Assembly (NCBI RefSeq): GCF_018636735.1
Contig: NZ_CP045200.1
Coordinates: forward strand, 620,001-684,000
DNA from: Erythrobacter sp. 3-20A1M
GTDB lineage: Bacteria > Pseudomonadota > Alphaproteobacteria > Sphingomonadales > Sphingomonadaceae
DNA: 64,000 nt
Direction: 5' to 3'
The number at the start of each line of letters is the position of its first letter. The first letter of the stretch is position 1. The notes under the pieces were generated by a model. It did not search any database. It worked only from the letters and a program-made list of their open reading frames with translations, and was not told the origin of the DNA. A program made the position numbers and the translations under genes. Below, piece after piece: positions 54,708 to 64,000 of this stretch.

Positions 54708-57700
54708 ATGAAAACGACTTCAATTCTCAAGGCTGGCGCTGCGCCTCTCGCGCTGAGCTTGGCGCTGGTGGCTTCGCCGGCGCTCGCGCAAGTATCCGAC
54801 GGTCCGCTGCAACCCGAAGACGAAACGGCCAATGCGGACGGAACTCCGTCCGAGGGCGCCACGATCGTGGTTACCGGTTCGCGCATCGCGCGTCCGAACA
54901 TTGAGGCCGCTAGCCCGGTCACGGTGGTAAGCGCCGAACAAGTGCAGCTTACCGGCACTACCACCGTCGAAAACCTCCTCAACGAACTGCCGCAGGTCAT
55001 CCCGGGTAACACGCGCGTTTCGAACAACGCGGGCGGCGAGAACTTCTCGACCATCGACCTGCGTGGTTTGGGTGCGGGCCGAACGCTGATCCTTCTCGAT
55101 GGTGAGCGTCTCCCCGCTTCGACCACCACCGGTGTTACCGACGTTTCTCAGATTCCCACTGGTCTGATCGAGCGTGTCGAAGTCGTTACGGGCGGCGCAT
55201 CTGCAGTTTACGGTTCGGACGCGATCGCCGGCGTCGTGAACTTCATCCTTAAAGATGATTTCGAAGGCGTCGAACTGACTGCTCAGAGCGGCATTTCCGA
55301 AGATGGTACCGGGTTCAATTACAACTTCTCCGGTTTGGTCGGTGGAAACTTCGCCGACAATCGCGGCAATATCAGCGTGTACGGTTCCTACACGAAGCGC
55401 GGTGGTGTCGGCCAGGGACGTTACGATTATTCGCGCGTTTCGGGCGCTATCTATCTACCGATCGACGATGCGACGGGCCAGTACGGCATTCCATATGTTG
55501 CCGACGATCCAAGCGATGTGCGGAATACTCCGGGATTCACTCAAGCTGTCGCCAGCAGTGGTGGATCGGCGACTCCGCCGTGGGGCGTCATCGACAACAA
55601 CGCGGCCAACCCCTTCCAGAATCTGGGCACCCTGCTCCCAGGCAACTTTGGGGCTGGCAATACCGACACCAATTGCGATGGTGTGGCGGGTGGCGCCTAC
55701 AACACCGGTGCGCTATCCTTCAACGATGCCGGCGAGCTGACCCCGCGAAACGGGTCCGGACTGTGCAGCATTCCGCTTCGTTCGATCGGTTCCTCGCGCT
55801 ACAATTTCGCGCCGGACAATTATCTGATAACGCCATACGATCGACTGACCATCACCGCGAATGGTCACTATGAATTCACGGACAGTACACGTCTGAAGTT
55901 CTATACGTCTTACACCAACGCAAACCAGGAAGTTTCGCTGGCCCCGACGCCTGCGACTCAAATCGTGGTGCCTGCCGACAGTCCGCTGATCCCGGCTGAT
56001 CTCCAGGTCGCACTTGCCAGTCGTCCTGACCCGGATGCGCCGTTCATTATCAACCGTCGCTTCACTGAGACTGGACCGCGCCTGGGTTACTTCACTACCG
56101 ACGCGAAGAACGTACGGGCTATCCTCGAGCATGACCTGAGCGACAACTGGGCCGTTAACTTGGTGGGCAGCTTCGGGCGCATCGACAATAAGTCACGCAA
56201 TGAAGGAAACATTCGGAACTCGGCGCTTGCACAAGGGCTGAGCGGCTGCCCTACTGGGTCGGCTCCAGGTTGCGTTGCAGTCGATATCTTCGGGCCGAAC
56301 ACTTTGACGCCTGCGATGCTATCGTTCGTTGCGTTGACGACGACCGACACTGAGACGTTCGAGCAGGTTCGCGTGGCCAGCAACCTGACCGGTAGCCTTT
56401 TCGAGCTCCCGGGTGGTCCGCTCGGTATCGCGATCGGTGCGGAATACCGCAAGGACACTGGCTCGACGTTCGTCGACGATGCGAAGCGGACGGGCGATAT
56501 CATCGGCTTCAACGCGCAGAACGACATCTCTGGTTCGATCAACGTCAAGGAAGTCTACGGCGAAATCCGTGCTCCAATTCTCAGCCTGATCACGCTTGGG
56601 GCCGGTGCGCGCTACTCGGACTACTCTTCCGTCGGCGGCCTGTTTAACTGGAAGGCCGAGGCCGAATTTACGCCGACTGATTGGATCAAGGTTCGCGGTT
56701 CGTTCAACAAGGCGGCTCGTGCACCCAACGTGTTCGAACTGTTCCAGAACGGCAACCAAGGCTTTCCGTCCTACACGGATCCGTGCAATGCTTCGAGCAC
56801 CAGTCGCGACGAAGCTTTCTGCATCGCCCAAGGTGTTCCGGCCTCTGTCATCGATACCTTCAGCCAGAACAACCAGCAGGTGCAGGCGTTCGCCTTCGGC
56901 AACCCTAATCTGAGCGAAGAGAAGGCCGAGACCTACACTGCGGGTGTTGTGCTTACGCCTGGTTACCTGTTCGGGGGTCGGGTCACACTGACTGCGGACT
57001 ACTACCACATAAAGCTTGAGAACCGTGTCGCAGCACAGGGTGCACAGTTCTTCCTTTCCCAATGCTATACCCAGCAGGTGGCAAGTGCTTGTGCTCGCAT
57101 TACCCGCGATCCGGGTACCGGTCAGGTGACCGCGGTGAATACTACCGTCGTCAATTCTGAGGACGGTAATGACTTCATTACTGCGGGTATCGATGGCGGT
57201 CTGGACGTTACTTACAATGCGTTCGGCGGGCAACTCTACCTCTCCGATGTGCTCACTTATGTAGACAAGTACTCAATCAACGGGACTAACTTCACGGATA
57301 CGACCTCACCCGGCTTTGGGGGCGTCATTCCGAAGTGGGCGAATACGGCGACCGTAGGATGGCGGAACGATACCATTACCGGGCAGGTCCGCTACGTCTG
57401 GAAGAAGGGCGCTAAGCAGAACTATCCGGGCGCGTTCCTTGATGGTCTGTATCCCTACGACCTCAATGACCCTGATTTCGCGTCGCTGTACGACCAGTTC
57501 CCCGATCGGATCCCCGACCTGCACTTGGTCAACCTTTCCTTGCGTTGGCAGGCGGCCGAAAACTTTGAGTTCACCGCGATCGTGGATAATCTGCTGGACA
57601 AAACACCGCCGCAAACGACGACCGGCATTTTCGAACAGTCTAACACCAACATCAGCTTCTACGACCGTTACGCGCTTGGCCGCACATATACCTTCCAGGC

Positions 57701-57716
57701 GCGGGTGAAATTCTAA
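54708..57716 (+). CDS. TonB-dependent receptor
   Basis: An outer-membrane gated transporter of 1002 residues. Start ATG 54708 behind GGGAACAC; signal peptide MKTTSILKAGAAPLALSLALVASPALA. The TonB box region is near EGATIVVTGSRI (residues ~48-59). The plug domain (SPVTVVSAEQVQLTGTTTVENLLNEL to GVVNFILKDDFEG, ~residues 65-200) contains NNAGGENFSTIDLRGLGAGRTLILLDGERLP. A 22-strand barrel ends in the usual Phe (ARVKF). The imported substrate is unknown; receptors of this type in sphingomonads often import glycans or peptide-like molecules. No SusD or sigma/anti-sigma genes are adjacent. Confidence 0.94.
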   Translation: MKTTSILKAGAAPLALSLALVASPALAQVSDGPLQPEDETANADGTPSEGATIVVTGSRIARPNIEAASPVTVVSAEQVQLTGTTTVENLLNELPQVIPGNTRVSNNAGGENFSTIDLRGLGAGRTLILLDGERLPASTTTGVTDVSQIPTGLIERVEVVTGGASAVYGSDAIAGVVNFILKDDFEGVELTAQSGISEDGTGFNYNFSGLVGGNFADNRGNISVYGSYTKRGGVGQGRYDYSRVSGAIYLPIDDATGQYGIPYVADDPSDVRNTPGFTQAVASSGGSATPPWGVIDNNAANPFQNLGTLLPGNFGAGNTDTNCDGVAGGAYNTGALSFNDAGELTPRNGSGLCSIPLRSIGSSRYNFAPDNYLITPYDRLTITANGHYEFTDSTRLKFYTSYTNANQEVSLAPTPATQIVVPADSPLIPADLQVALASRPDPDAPFIINRRFTETGPRLGYFTTDAKNVRAILEHDLSDNWAVNLVGSFGRIDNKSRNEGNIRNSALAQGLSGCPTGSAPGCVAVDIFGPNTLTPAMLSFVALTTTDTETFEQVRVASNLTGSLFELPGGPLGIAIGAEYRKDTGSTFVDDAKRTGDIIGFNAQNDISGSINVKEVYGEIRAPILSLITLGAGARYSDYSSVGGLFNWKAEAEFTPTDWIKVRGSFNKAARAPNVFELFQNGNQGFPSYTDPCNASSTSRDEAFCIAQGVPASVIDTFSQNNQQVQAFAFGNPNLSEEKAETYTAGVVLTPGYLFGGRVTLTADYYHIKLENRVAAQGAQFFLSQCYTQQVASACARITRDPGTGQVTAVNTTVVNSEDGNDFITAGIDGGLDVTYNAFGGQLYLSDVLTYVDKYSINGTNFTDTTSPGFGGVIPKWANTATVGWRNDTITGQVRYVWKKGAKQNYPGAFLDGLYPYDLNDPDFASLYDQFPDRIPDLHLVNLSLRWQAAENFEFTAIVDNLLDKTPPQTTTGIFEQSNTNISFYDRYALGRTYTFQARVKF

Positions 57717-57737
57717 GAATAGGACCAAAGTAAAAGA

Positions 57738-57767
57738 AACGGCGGGCCCTTGGCCCGCCGTTTTTTT
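57738..57767. terminator. Bidirectional terminator between the receptor and TPR genes
   Basis: An inverted repeat ACGGCGGGCC / GGCCCGCCGT with a short loop, followed by seven T on the plus strand and a T-rich run on the minus strand as well. It therefore serves both convergent genes. Confidence 0.85.
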
Positions 57768-57805
57768 GTGCCTCAATCTTGCGAATGCTTTAGCAGCGTT
57801 TGCTG

Positions 57806-59599
57806 TCAGCTAGGCACTGCATCGAATGCTACCGTTAATCTCTCTTCGTCGGAGCGATAGGCATGTGTACCATGCCATAGCGACGAAGGGAAAAGTGCCA
57901 AATATCCCGGGCGCGGCAAGATAACTCTCCGCGGCTCAAGACTTAGACCGAGCTCGTCCGGAGCCGACCCCAAAAACAGCGCACCCGACTGTTTTGGCTC
58001 ATCCGGTTGCACTGCGGGTACTTCAATATGAAGAGCTGAACTCACCCATCCCTGATGATGAATGTGCGCAACATGAAAGCCGCCTTCTGCCAAGCGGACC
58101 GACCATGAACCGATAAATCGGATGTTTTTCGCTTTACGACAGTAATACGGATGCTGGTCGTCATCGGGCAAGGTAGCGATGTAGTCGTGTAGTACTGTTC
58201 TTATTGCTCGTTCCAGTTCCACGATTTCTGAAGATCGATTTACGAAGAGGGCGCCGAAAGTTTGCGTACCACCACGCAAACTCTGATCCGGCGGATGATG
58301 GCGCGCCGCGTGCAAACGTTGAAGGTGTTCGGACAAGCGCTCGAGTTGCTTCGATTCGTGAAGGTGCTGCACCGGTAGGTAACGGACTTGCTCCTCGTAA
58401 TCGTGAAGCCAGAACTCCCGCGGATCGTCCTGTAACCGCCAAGCCAGCGAGAGATAAGCCCATGCAAATTGATCATGCGGCGATAGATATGTCGCCTTCG
58501 TGGCAAGCTGCTCCGCAAGTTGCGGCTCGCCCGTTCGCAGCATCTGGCGTGCGAATGCAGTAAGATATGCTGGCACATCTCCCAGGATGCCCTCGAGGCT
58601 GCTAAAAAGCTGAATCGCATTATCGGCGTGGAGAAGTTCCCCATGTGCAACTGCCGCAGCGTAATCGTATGTCGCAGAGCGGCCAGTTTCTGCTGTAGCG
58701 CGTTCAGCGACTTCTAGTACTTCCGCGTAGTCGCGATAGGATAGCGCGAGTCGTAGCCATTCCGACCACACAACTTGCTCATTAGGGTGGCGACGAGCCA
58801 AGTCGCGATAACTAGAATAGGCATCCTCTTGTAAGCCGAACTCGCGAATGTATCTGGCACGCGTCTGGTGGCCAGGCATATAAGATGGAAACTTCGAGAT
58901 AAGCCGATCAAGCACTAACTTTGCCGCGTCAGTTTCGCCCATGTCAATTAGTGCGCCGGCATGACTTTCAAGAAGTTCTGGAGCATCGCCAAACTTGCCG
59001 AGTGCGGCGGAGAAGTGAACTTGAGCGTCGGAAGGTCTGCCAGACTCGCGTAGTGCTTGCCCGCGATAAACTACCGCCTCCGCATTGTCAGGATCAATTT
59101 GAAGGGTGCGGGCAAACGTCTCAGCCGCGTACTTTGGCTCTCCTGCCTCGCGAAGGGTCCGGCCGAGCGCGTTCAAAGCCAAAATTGATCGGGGGTGAGC
59201 ACGAATCGTCTCTTCAAGGAGGGCGATGGCCTCTGTGAAACGCCCCGCTTCGGCCTTCAACCTCGCAAGATTTACTCGCGCGGGCAAATATGCAGGATCG
59301 CGTGATATAGCTTCGGCAAACGCGCTCTCTGCCTCGGTCAGCCTGCCGAGCTCCTGAAGTGAACAAGCCATGCTGTTGGCAATTTCGGCTGTTAGCAGCC
59401 CAGCCTTGGTCGCCGCGGCGAAAGCTTCCACTGCTGCAGCATGGTCGCCTGCCCTCCGTCTAATCACGCCACACAAATGCCAAGCCGCGGCGCTTTTCGG
59501 GTATGATCGAACCACCCCTTCTATTGCCAACCTTGCGCCTGCAAGGTCACCACTCTGCATCCTGCGATGGATGGCCGGAAGATCGGCTGGGCTATTCAT
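57806..59599 (-). CDS. TPR protein with C-terminal 2OG-Fe(II) oxygenase-like domain
   Basis: 597 residues, no signal peptide. The first ~380 residues are tandem TPR units (for example AAAWHLCGVIRRRAGDHAAAVEAF, then YLPARVNLARLKAEAGRFTEAIALL and AEAVVYRGQALRESGRPSDAQVHF). The last ~200 match the putative 2OG-Fe(II) oxygenase family (2OG-FeII_Oxy_5): RFIGSWSVRLAEGGFHVAHIHHQGWVSSALHIEVP with a probable His-x-His metal site, and GYLALFPSSLWHGTHAYRSDEERLTVAFDAV with the distal His and Arg. It forms a unit with the next gene and lies convergent to the TonB receptor. The substrate is unknown, perhaps the receptor's cargo. GC content is lower than in the neighbours. Confidence 0.8.
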   Translation of the reverse strand: MNSPADLPAIHRRMQSGDLAGARLAIEGVVRSYPKSAAAWHLCGVIRRRAGDHAAAVEAFAAATKAGLLTAEIANSMACSLQELGRLTEAESAFAEAISRDPAYLPARVNLARLKAEAGRFTEAIALLEETIRAHPRSILALNALGRTLREAGEPKYAAETFARTLQIDPDNAEAVVYRGQALRESGRPSDAQVHFSAALGKFGDAPELLESHAGALIDMGETDAAKLVLDRLISKFPSYMPGHQTRARYIREFGLQEDAYSSYRDLARRHPNEQVVWSEWLRLALSYRDYAEVLEVAERATAETGRSATYDYAAAVAHGELLHADNAIQLFSSLEGILGDVPAYLTAFARQMLRTGEPQLAEQLATKATYLSPHDQFAWAYLSLAWRLQDDPREFWLHDYEEQVRYLPVQHLHESKQLERLSEHLQRLHAARHHPPDQSLRGGTQTFGALFVNRSSEIVELERAIRTVLHDYIATLPDDDQHPYYCRKAKNIRFIGSWSVRLAEGGFHVAHIHHQGWVSSALHIEVPAVQPDEPKQSGALFLGSAPDELGLSLEPRRVILPRPGYLALFPSSLWHGTHAYRSDEERLTVAFDAVPS

Positions 59600-59611
59600 C
59601 AGATCGGCCTA

Positions 59612-60343
59612 TTAGCGATCCCGGCACCAGCCAGTTACCGCAAACCGGGCCGCGGGCGCGAACGGAGGTATGTAAGAAACGTTGTGTAGCTGAGGCACGC
59701 GGAATAAATTGAGTTGGTTGAACGAGGGTCGAAACCCTTGCTCGATATTGCCATCGGAACCGAAGAAGTTGAGATAACCGCCCCAGTCAGGGCGCCAATC
59801 GACTGGACACATATTCAGAACATATGCGATTTTCCACCCCTCTCCAACGTGGCTGTCGTTGTGTATAGAAAGAAAGTGGCCAGGTCCGTAATAGGTCGCC
59901 TGTGCGTCGGCTTTTATTAGACCTGACTCGCCGGTTATTTCGCTCACCAATTCCAAGAAAGGTCCGGCATTCACGTGCTCAAGCAGTGCATCATGGGCGC
60001 TGCCTGGCGACCAGCGCTCCAAATAGGCATCCAGCATGCGATATTGTCCGAAAGAAAATGCATAGGAACCCTGACGCATGGCCTCGAAGGTTCGCGCCTC
60101 GACACGCTTTAGCAGGGAGGGGGAGAGATCGCCGGCGCGCTCTCCGTGCGGTCCTTCCGAACCGGCCTGCCACGCCAAACCCCAAGGCGTTCCGCTTTGC
60201 AAAACTTCGAAGAGATTTTTGGCGCTTTCCCCCGTCAAAAGGTCAGCGACCTGTACCCTCCCAGTTCGCTCAAATGCCGTAGCCAAAGCGCCACGATCAA
60301 TCACCGGATTCAGTTCGAATAGCTCCAGTCCGCCTCTGCACAT
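59612..60343 (-). CDS. 2OG-Fe(II) oxygenase (prolyl 4-hydroxylase-like)
   Basis: 243 residues. The double-stranded beta-helix core of a 2-oxoglutarate dioxygenase is visible: LSIHNDSHVGEGWKIAYVLNM holds the HxD pair, RPDWGGYLNFFGSDG the following strand, and LHNVSYIPPFAPAARFAVTGW the distal His and the 2OG-binding Arg. Stands 12 bp upstream of the TPR oxygenase gene on the same strand. The start at 60343 is uncertain, as no strong ribosome site is seen. Base composition is lower in GC than the core genes. Confidence 0.82.
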   Translation of the reverse strand: MCRGGLELFELNPVIDRGALATAFERTGRVQVADLLTGESAKNLFEVLQSGTPWGLAWQAGSEGPHGERAGDLSPSLLKRVEARTFEAMRQGSYAFSFGQYRMLDAYLERWSPGSAHDALLEHVNAGPFLELVSEITGESGLIKADAQATYYGPGHFLSIHNDSHVGEGWKIAYVLNMCPVDWRPDWGGYLNFFGSDGNIEQGFRPSFNQLNLFRVPQLHNVSYIPPFAPAARFAVTGWCRDR

Positions 60344-60566
60344 CTCGCTTCGAACCCCGATATTGACGTTTACTAGGAACTTTCAATTAATTCCGTTGTC
60401 TAAGCTTCGACACGCTTGCCGACGTTATCGCGCACCGTATCTCGCCTTGGGTGCGTGCACATAACATTCCTTTATCTTTGTAGTGAATCTTCGTTCGGCA
60501 GCTTCGCTATACAAATTGCGAATTAGTGCGGGGTGCATGGCGCAACATGTACGCGATTCGCGGCCG

Positions 60567-61088
60567 CTACCGCCGTCGCTTGATCCGAAAGGCCGGACGA
60601 CCACTGATCCTTGCCATGTAGTTTCCCAAAATCGCGCGCTTGATAACAATTGACTCTCCGCTTTTCGGTTCCGTCATGTAGCCGCTTTCGGATTGCTCCC
60701 AGACTGCACCGTTTTCAAGCGTCAGAACGTAATGGCCTTCACCCCCACCGACCGATTTAATCGTCGTCGTCAGCTCCTCAATCTTTTCTTCTTCTGCCTC
60801 ACTGCCACCATTCACAAAGGGCGCATCGGAAGACGGAAAGCCAAATAGGTTCCGCCGAGACTTCGCGAGGTTCTCCCGGCTCACGACGATAATTTCTTTC
60901 GCATCCCGAACACGTTGAAGTTCGCGAACATTGCCATCGAAGCATTCAAGCCGTTGTGACGAATCCGTGATTTCTTGGCACAAGATGACATCGCCGATAA
61001 TCGACTGAGGATCATCCTCTGCCAGACATAGACTCGGATATCCTAGCGCCAGTGCAACTACAATTGCGGCGTACCATTTGAAATGCAT
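60567..61088 (-). CDS. Exported hypothetical protein
   Basis: 173 residues with signal peptide MHFKWYAAIVVALALGYPSLCLA. The mature part begins with a short Cys-x-helix motif (ILCQEITDSSQRLECFDGNVREL), reminiscent of the paired Cys in small periplasmic VasI/TagO-like proteins. A middle linker and a C-terminal beta segment follow, with GHYVLTLENGAVWEQSESGY and PKSGESIVIKRAILGNYMARISG, ending in a basic RIKRRR. No enzymatic motif. It lies in the low-GC region upstream of the dioxygenase pair, but 223 bp away. Confidence 0.75.
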   Translation of the reverse strand: MHFKWYAAIVVALALGYPSLCLAEDDPQSIIGDVILCQEITDSSQRLECFDGNVRELQRVRDAKEIIVVSRENLAKSRRNLFGFPSSDAPFVNGGSEAEEEKIEELTTTIKSVGGGEGHYVLTLENGAVWEQSESGYMTEPKSGESIVIKRAILGNYMARISGRPAFRIKRRR

Positions 61089-61218
61089 CGGTTATCTCTC
61101 TTATCTGGATCGTTATCTCGTTACCGCGGACGAGAGGCTCACATATCACTTTGGCCTCTGCAAGCCCGGATTCACGGGGATGATCACCTGGTTATCGATC
61201 CCCTAGCTGTGTGATCTT

Positions 61219-63798
61219 CTACCCCACCCGCATCTCCAGCGCGCCGTCGCCTTCGTCGATCTTCACCGTGCTGCCGTCGGGCACTTCCCCGCGGAGGAGT
61301 TTGTCGGCGAGCGGGTCCTGCAGATAGCGCTGCACCGCGCGCTTCAGGGGCCGTGCGCCGTAGACCGGGTCGTAGCCCACCCGCCCCAGCCAGCGGCGCG
61401 CCGCGTCGGTGAGGTCAAGCGTGATCTTGCGATCCGCCAGCAGCTTCTGCACCCGCGCGACCTGGATATCGACGATCGGGGCCATGTGCTCCTGCGCCAG
61501 GCGATGGAACAGGATGATCTCGTCCAGCCGGTTCAGGAACTCGGGACGGAAATGTCCGCGCACGACGTCCATCACCTGGGGCTCGACATCCTCTACCGAT
61601 TGCTCGTCGGTCATGTTGGAGAGGAACTGACTGCCAAGGTTCGAGGTCAGGATGATCAGCGTGTTTGAGAAGTCGACCACCCTGCCCTGCCCATCCGTCA
61701 GGCGCCCATCGTCGAGCACCTGCAGCAGAACGTTGAACACATCGGTATGCGCCTTCTCGACCTCGTCGAACAGCACGACCTGATAGGGCCGCCGCCGCAC
61801 CGCTTCGGTCAGCACGCCGCCTTCCTCGTAACCGACATAGCCCGGAGGCGCGCCGATCAGCCGGGCGACCGCATGCTTCTCCATGAACTCGCTCATGTCG
61901 ATGCGGACCATCGCTTGGTCGTCGTCGAACAGGAAGCCGGCGAGTGCCTTGGTCAGCTCGGTCTTGCCGACGCCGGTGGGGCCGAGGAACAGGAAGCTGC
62001 CCAGCGGCCGGTTCGGGTCCTGCAGACCGGCGCGCGCACGGCGCACGGCCTTGGAAACGGCCTCCACCGCCTGTTCCTGCCCGATCACCCGTTTGCCGAG
62101 GATCGCTTCCATCTGGAGGAGCTTCTCACGCTCGCCCTCCAGCATCCGGTCGACCGGCACGCCGGTCCAGCGGCTGACCACGCCGGCGATGTCGTCCTCG
62201 GTCACTTCCTCGCGCAGCAGGGCGTTCTCGGTCTGGCCGCTTGCCTCGGCGAGCTTCTTTTCCAGCTCGGGGATCCTGCCGTAGGAAAGCTCGCCCGCCT
62301 TGGCGAGGTCGCCTGCGCGCTGCGCCTGTTCCAGCTCGATCCGCGCCTGGTCGAGCTCTTCCTTCAACCGGCTTTCGGCGTTGATCTTGTCGCGCTCGCC
62401 CTGCCAGCGGGCGGTCAGCGCGCTCGATTGCTCCTCGAGCCCCGACAGTTCCTTGCGCAGGTTCTCCAGTCGATCTTTCGAGGCGCTGTCGCTTTCCTTC
62501 TGCAGCGCCTGCTCCTCGATCTTGAGCTGGATGATCCGCCGGTCGAGCGCCTCGATCTCCTCGGGCTTGGATTCCACTTCCATGCGGATGCGCGACGCAG
62601 CCTCGTCCATCAGGTCGATCGCCTTGTCGGGGAGGAAGCGGTTCTGGATATAGCGATTGGAGAGCTGCGCCGCCGCGACGATCGCGCCGTCGGTGATACG
62701 CACGCCGTGGTGCAGCTCGTACTTGTCCTTGATCCCGCGCAGGATGCTGATCGTGTCCTCGACGCTCGGTTCGTCGATATAGACCGCCTGGAAGCGCCGC
62801 TGGAGCGCAGGGTCCTTCTCGACATATTTCTGGTATTCGTCGAGCGTCGTCGCACCGATGCAATGCAGTTCGCCGCGCGACAGGGCGGGCTTCAGCAGGT
62901 TGGAGGCGTCCATCGAACCTTCAGAAGCACCCGCGCCGATCAGCGTGTGCATCTCGTCGATGAACAGGATGATCTGGCCTTCCGCGCCCTTCACCTCGTC
63001 GAGCACGGCCTTCAACCGCTCTTCGAACTCGCCGCGATATTTCGCGCCCGCGATCAGCGCGCCCATGTCGAGGCTCATCAGCGTGCGGCCCTTGAGACTG
63101 TCGGGCACGTCGCCATTGGCGATGCGCAGCGCCAGCCCTTCGGCGATGGCGGTCTTGCCGGTGCCGGGTTCGCCGATCAGGGCGGGGTTGTTCTTGGTTC
63201 GGCGGGCGAGGATCTGCACGGTGCGACGGATTTCCTCGTCCCGGCCGATAACCGGATCGAGCTTGCCCGCGCGCGCCGCCTCGGTCAGGTCGCGGGCGTA
63301 TTTCTTCATCGCGTCATAGGCTTCTTCGGCGCTCGCGGTGTCGGCATTGCGGCCGCCCGCAACCTCCTGAATCGCGTTCTCCAGCGCCTTCACCTCGACC
63401 CCGGCGGCCTTCAGCGCCTGTCCGGCATTGGTCGTGGTCGCCAGCGCCAGCGCCTGCAGCAGCCGCTGAACGGGGACGTAGCTGTCGCCCGCCTTGGTCG
63501 CGATCTGTTCTGCCTGGTCGAGCACGCGCACGCTATCGTTGTCGAGGCCCGGCGTCTGCTGCGCCCCGCCCCCGCTTACCGCCGGTATCTTGCCAAGCGC
63601 GGTATCGACCTCGCTTTCGACGTCACGCGGATTGCCGCCTGCGCGAGCGATGAGCCCGGAGGCCATACCTTCCGGGTCCTCGATCATCGCCTTCAGGATA
63701 TGCGCGGGCGTGATCCGCTGATGGTTCATGCGGATGGCAACGGTCTGCGCGGCCTGGAGGAAACCCTTCGCGCGGTCGGTGAACTTTTCGAGATTCAT
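61219..63798 (-). CDS. clpB: ATP-dependent disaggregase ClpB
   Basis: The Hsp104-type chaperone that rescues aggregated proteins with DnaK. 859 residues, full length. Domains: N-domain with [21 protein letters not shown]; first AAA module with Walker [15 protein letters not shown] (~residues 201-214); the middle coiled coil (~residues 400-530, rich in Glu/Arg/Lys); second AAA with [14 protein letters not shown] (~residues 600-613) and the sensor/arm [19 protein letters not shown]. The heat-shock promoter was not clearly found in the 100 bp upstream. Confidence 0.97.
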   Translation of the reverse strand: MNLEKFTDRAKGFLQAAQTVAIRMNHQRITPAHILKAMIEDPEGMASGLIARAGGNPRDVESEVDTALGKIPAVSGGGAQQTPGLDNDSVRVLDQAEQIATKAGDSYVPVQRLLQALALATTTNAGQALKAAGVEVKALENAIQEVAGGRNADTASAEEAYDAMKKYARDLTEAARAGKLDPVIGRDEEIRRTVQILARRTKNNPALIGEPGTGKTAIAEGLALRIANGDVPDSLKGRTLMSLDMGALIAGAKYRGEFEERLKAVLDEVKGAEGQIILFIDEMHTLIGAGASEGSMDASNLLKPALSRGELHCIGATTLDEYQKYVEKDPALQRRFQAVYIDEPSVEDTISILRGIKDKYELHHGVRITDGAIVAAAQLSNRYIQNRFLPDKAIDLMDEAASRIRMEVESKPEEIEALDRRIIQLKIEEQALQKESDSASKDRLENLRKELSGLEEQSSALTARWQGERDKINAESRLKEELDQARIELEQAQRAGDLAKAGELSYGRIPELEKKLAEASGQTENALLREEVTEDDIAGVVSRWTGVPVDRMLEGEREKLLQMEAILGKRVIGQEQAVEAVSKAVRRARAGLQDPNRPLGSFLFLGPTGVGKTELTKALAGFLFDDDQAMVRIDMSEFMEKHAVARLIGAPPGYVGYEEGGVLTEAVRRRPYQVVLFDEVEKAHTDVFNVLLQVLDDGRLTDGQGRVVDFSNTLIILTSNLGSQFLSNMTDEQSVEDVEPQVMDVVRGHFRPEFLNRLDEIILFHRLAQEHMAPIVDIQVARVQKLLADRKITLDLTDAARRWLGRVGYDPVYGARPLKRAVQRYLQDPLADKLLRGEVPDGSTVKIDEGDGALEMRVG

Positions 63799-63838
63799 GG
63801 GTGGAATGTCCCCTTGTTTCGACTACCGGGCCAAGATG

Positions 63839-63858
63839 GTGTTGCGGTTTTGCAACAC
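63839..63858. promoter_or_regulatory. Inverted repeat upstream of clpB
   Basis: A perfect 7-bp inverted repeat, GTGTTGC / GCAACAC, with a 6-base spacer, about 40-60 bp before the clpB start. It is not the CIRCE element. It could bind a regulator or form a leader hairpin. Confidence 0.5.
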
Positions 63859-63934
63859 AAGATCGGCGCCAAGATTTTTGCTCGGCGATAGTGATATAGG
63901 GGTCTCCCGCAAGGGTGCGAGAGCGGTGGGTGTT

Positions 63935-64000
63935 TTATTGCACCGACACACCTTCCAGGCCGGGCACCAGCAGCGTGCGTCCGCCGCCATATTCCTCGCG
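63935..64000 (-). CDS. C-terminal end of an unidentified protein
   Basis: The last 21 codons of a minus-strand gene that continues beyond the right edge, reading REEYGGGRTLLVPGLEGVSVQ then TAA. The frame is open and in the right place and direction for a gene upstream of clpB, but the short piece does not allow a family call. Confidence 0.55.
   Translation of the reverse strand, partial: REEYGGGRTLLVPGLEGVSVQ

Noticed and set aside
61747-63891. A 714-codon open frame antisense to clpB
   Set aside because: It is a GC-rich shadow of clpB with no start site, no domain sense and biased third positions; clpB itself is fully recognisable.

Overview
The window is a high-GC chromosomal segment that reads as an alphaproteobacterium of the order Sphingomonadales, most likely Erythrobacteraceae. 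This placement is inference. It rests on the tatABC-scpBA-nagZ-SPOR-argS gene order, the mraZ-rsmH start of a division cluster, a Caulobacter-type cpa/tad pilus locus, a TonB-dependent receptor beside 2-oxoglutarate dioxygenase-like genes, and the overall base composition. I saw no rRNA, tRNA, CRISPR array, transposase or integrase.

Layout, left to right. 1-4.5 kb: rsmH and mraZ (start of the division cluster), a GldG-like lipoprotein, cysK, a 2Fe-2S ferredoxin and a 3-methyladenine glycosylase. 4.6-14 kb: housekeeping and exported enzymes (S9 peptidase, SDR, pterin dehydratase, ccmAB, map, M17 aminopeptidase, argC). 14-16 kb: glnB-glnA, the nitrogen-control pair, behind a sigma-54-like promoter. 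16-18.4 kb: a low-GC segment holding one exported HExxH metalloprotease, bracketed by a 299-bp duplication of the 3' end of glnA. 18.4-21 kb: an XRE regulator with a membrane partner and a palindromic operator, then two exported proteins. 21-28 kb: tamB, tamA and bpt. 28-32 kb: threonine ammonia-lyase, an amidohydrolase and a small membrane protein. 32-39.5 kb: Tat export, ScpAB, NagZ, SPOR protein, ArgS and a lipoprotein. 39.5-44 kb: ispH-thrB-rnhA facing an oxidoreductase and a hydrolase. 44-51.5 kb: cpaA, cpaBCDE and tadBC, without a cpaF ATPase. 51.5-54.4 kb: MarR regulator, 3-hydroxyacyl-CoA dehydrogenase-like SDR and thiolase, a likely fatty-acid degradation set. 54.7-61 kb: TonB receptor, two 2OG-Fe(II) oxygenase-like genes and an exported hypothetical. 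61-64 kb: clpB and the tail of one more gene.

Four points deserve attention. (1) The glnA 3'-end duplication around foreign-looking DNA looks like integration into the end of a housekeeping gene. (2) cysK, tamA and nagZ each need a 1-2 nt correction to give the expected protein and the expected overlap with a neighbour, so they are either real mutations or sequence errors; the tamA case lies in a GC-dinucleotide run. (3) The pilus motor ATPase is absent from its usual place. (4) A 36-bp dispersed repeat occurs twice, 43 kb apart.

Starts were chosen by reading ribosome-binding sites, signal peptides and overlaps by eye. Family assignments come from recognised motifs, with no database search.
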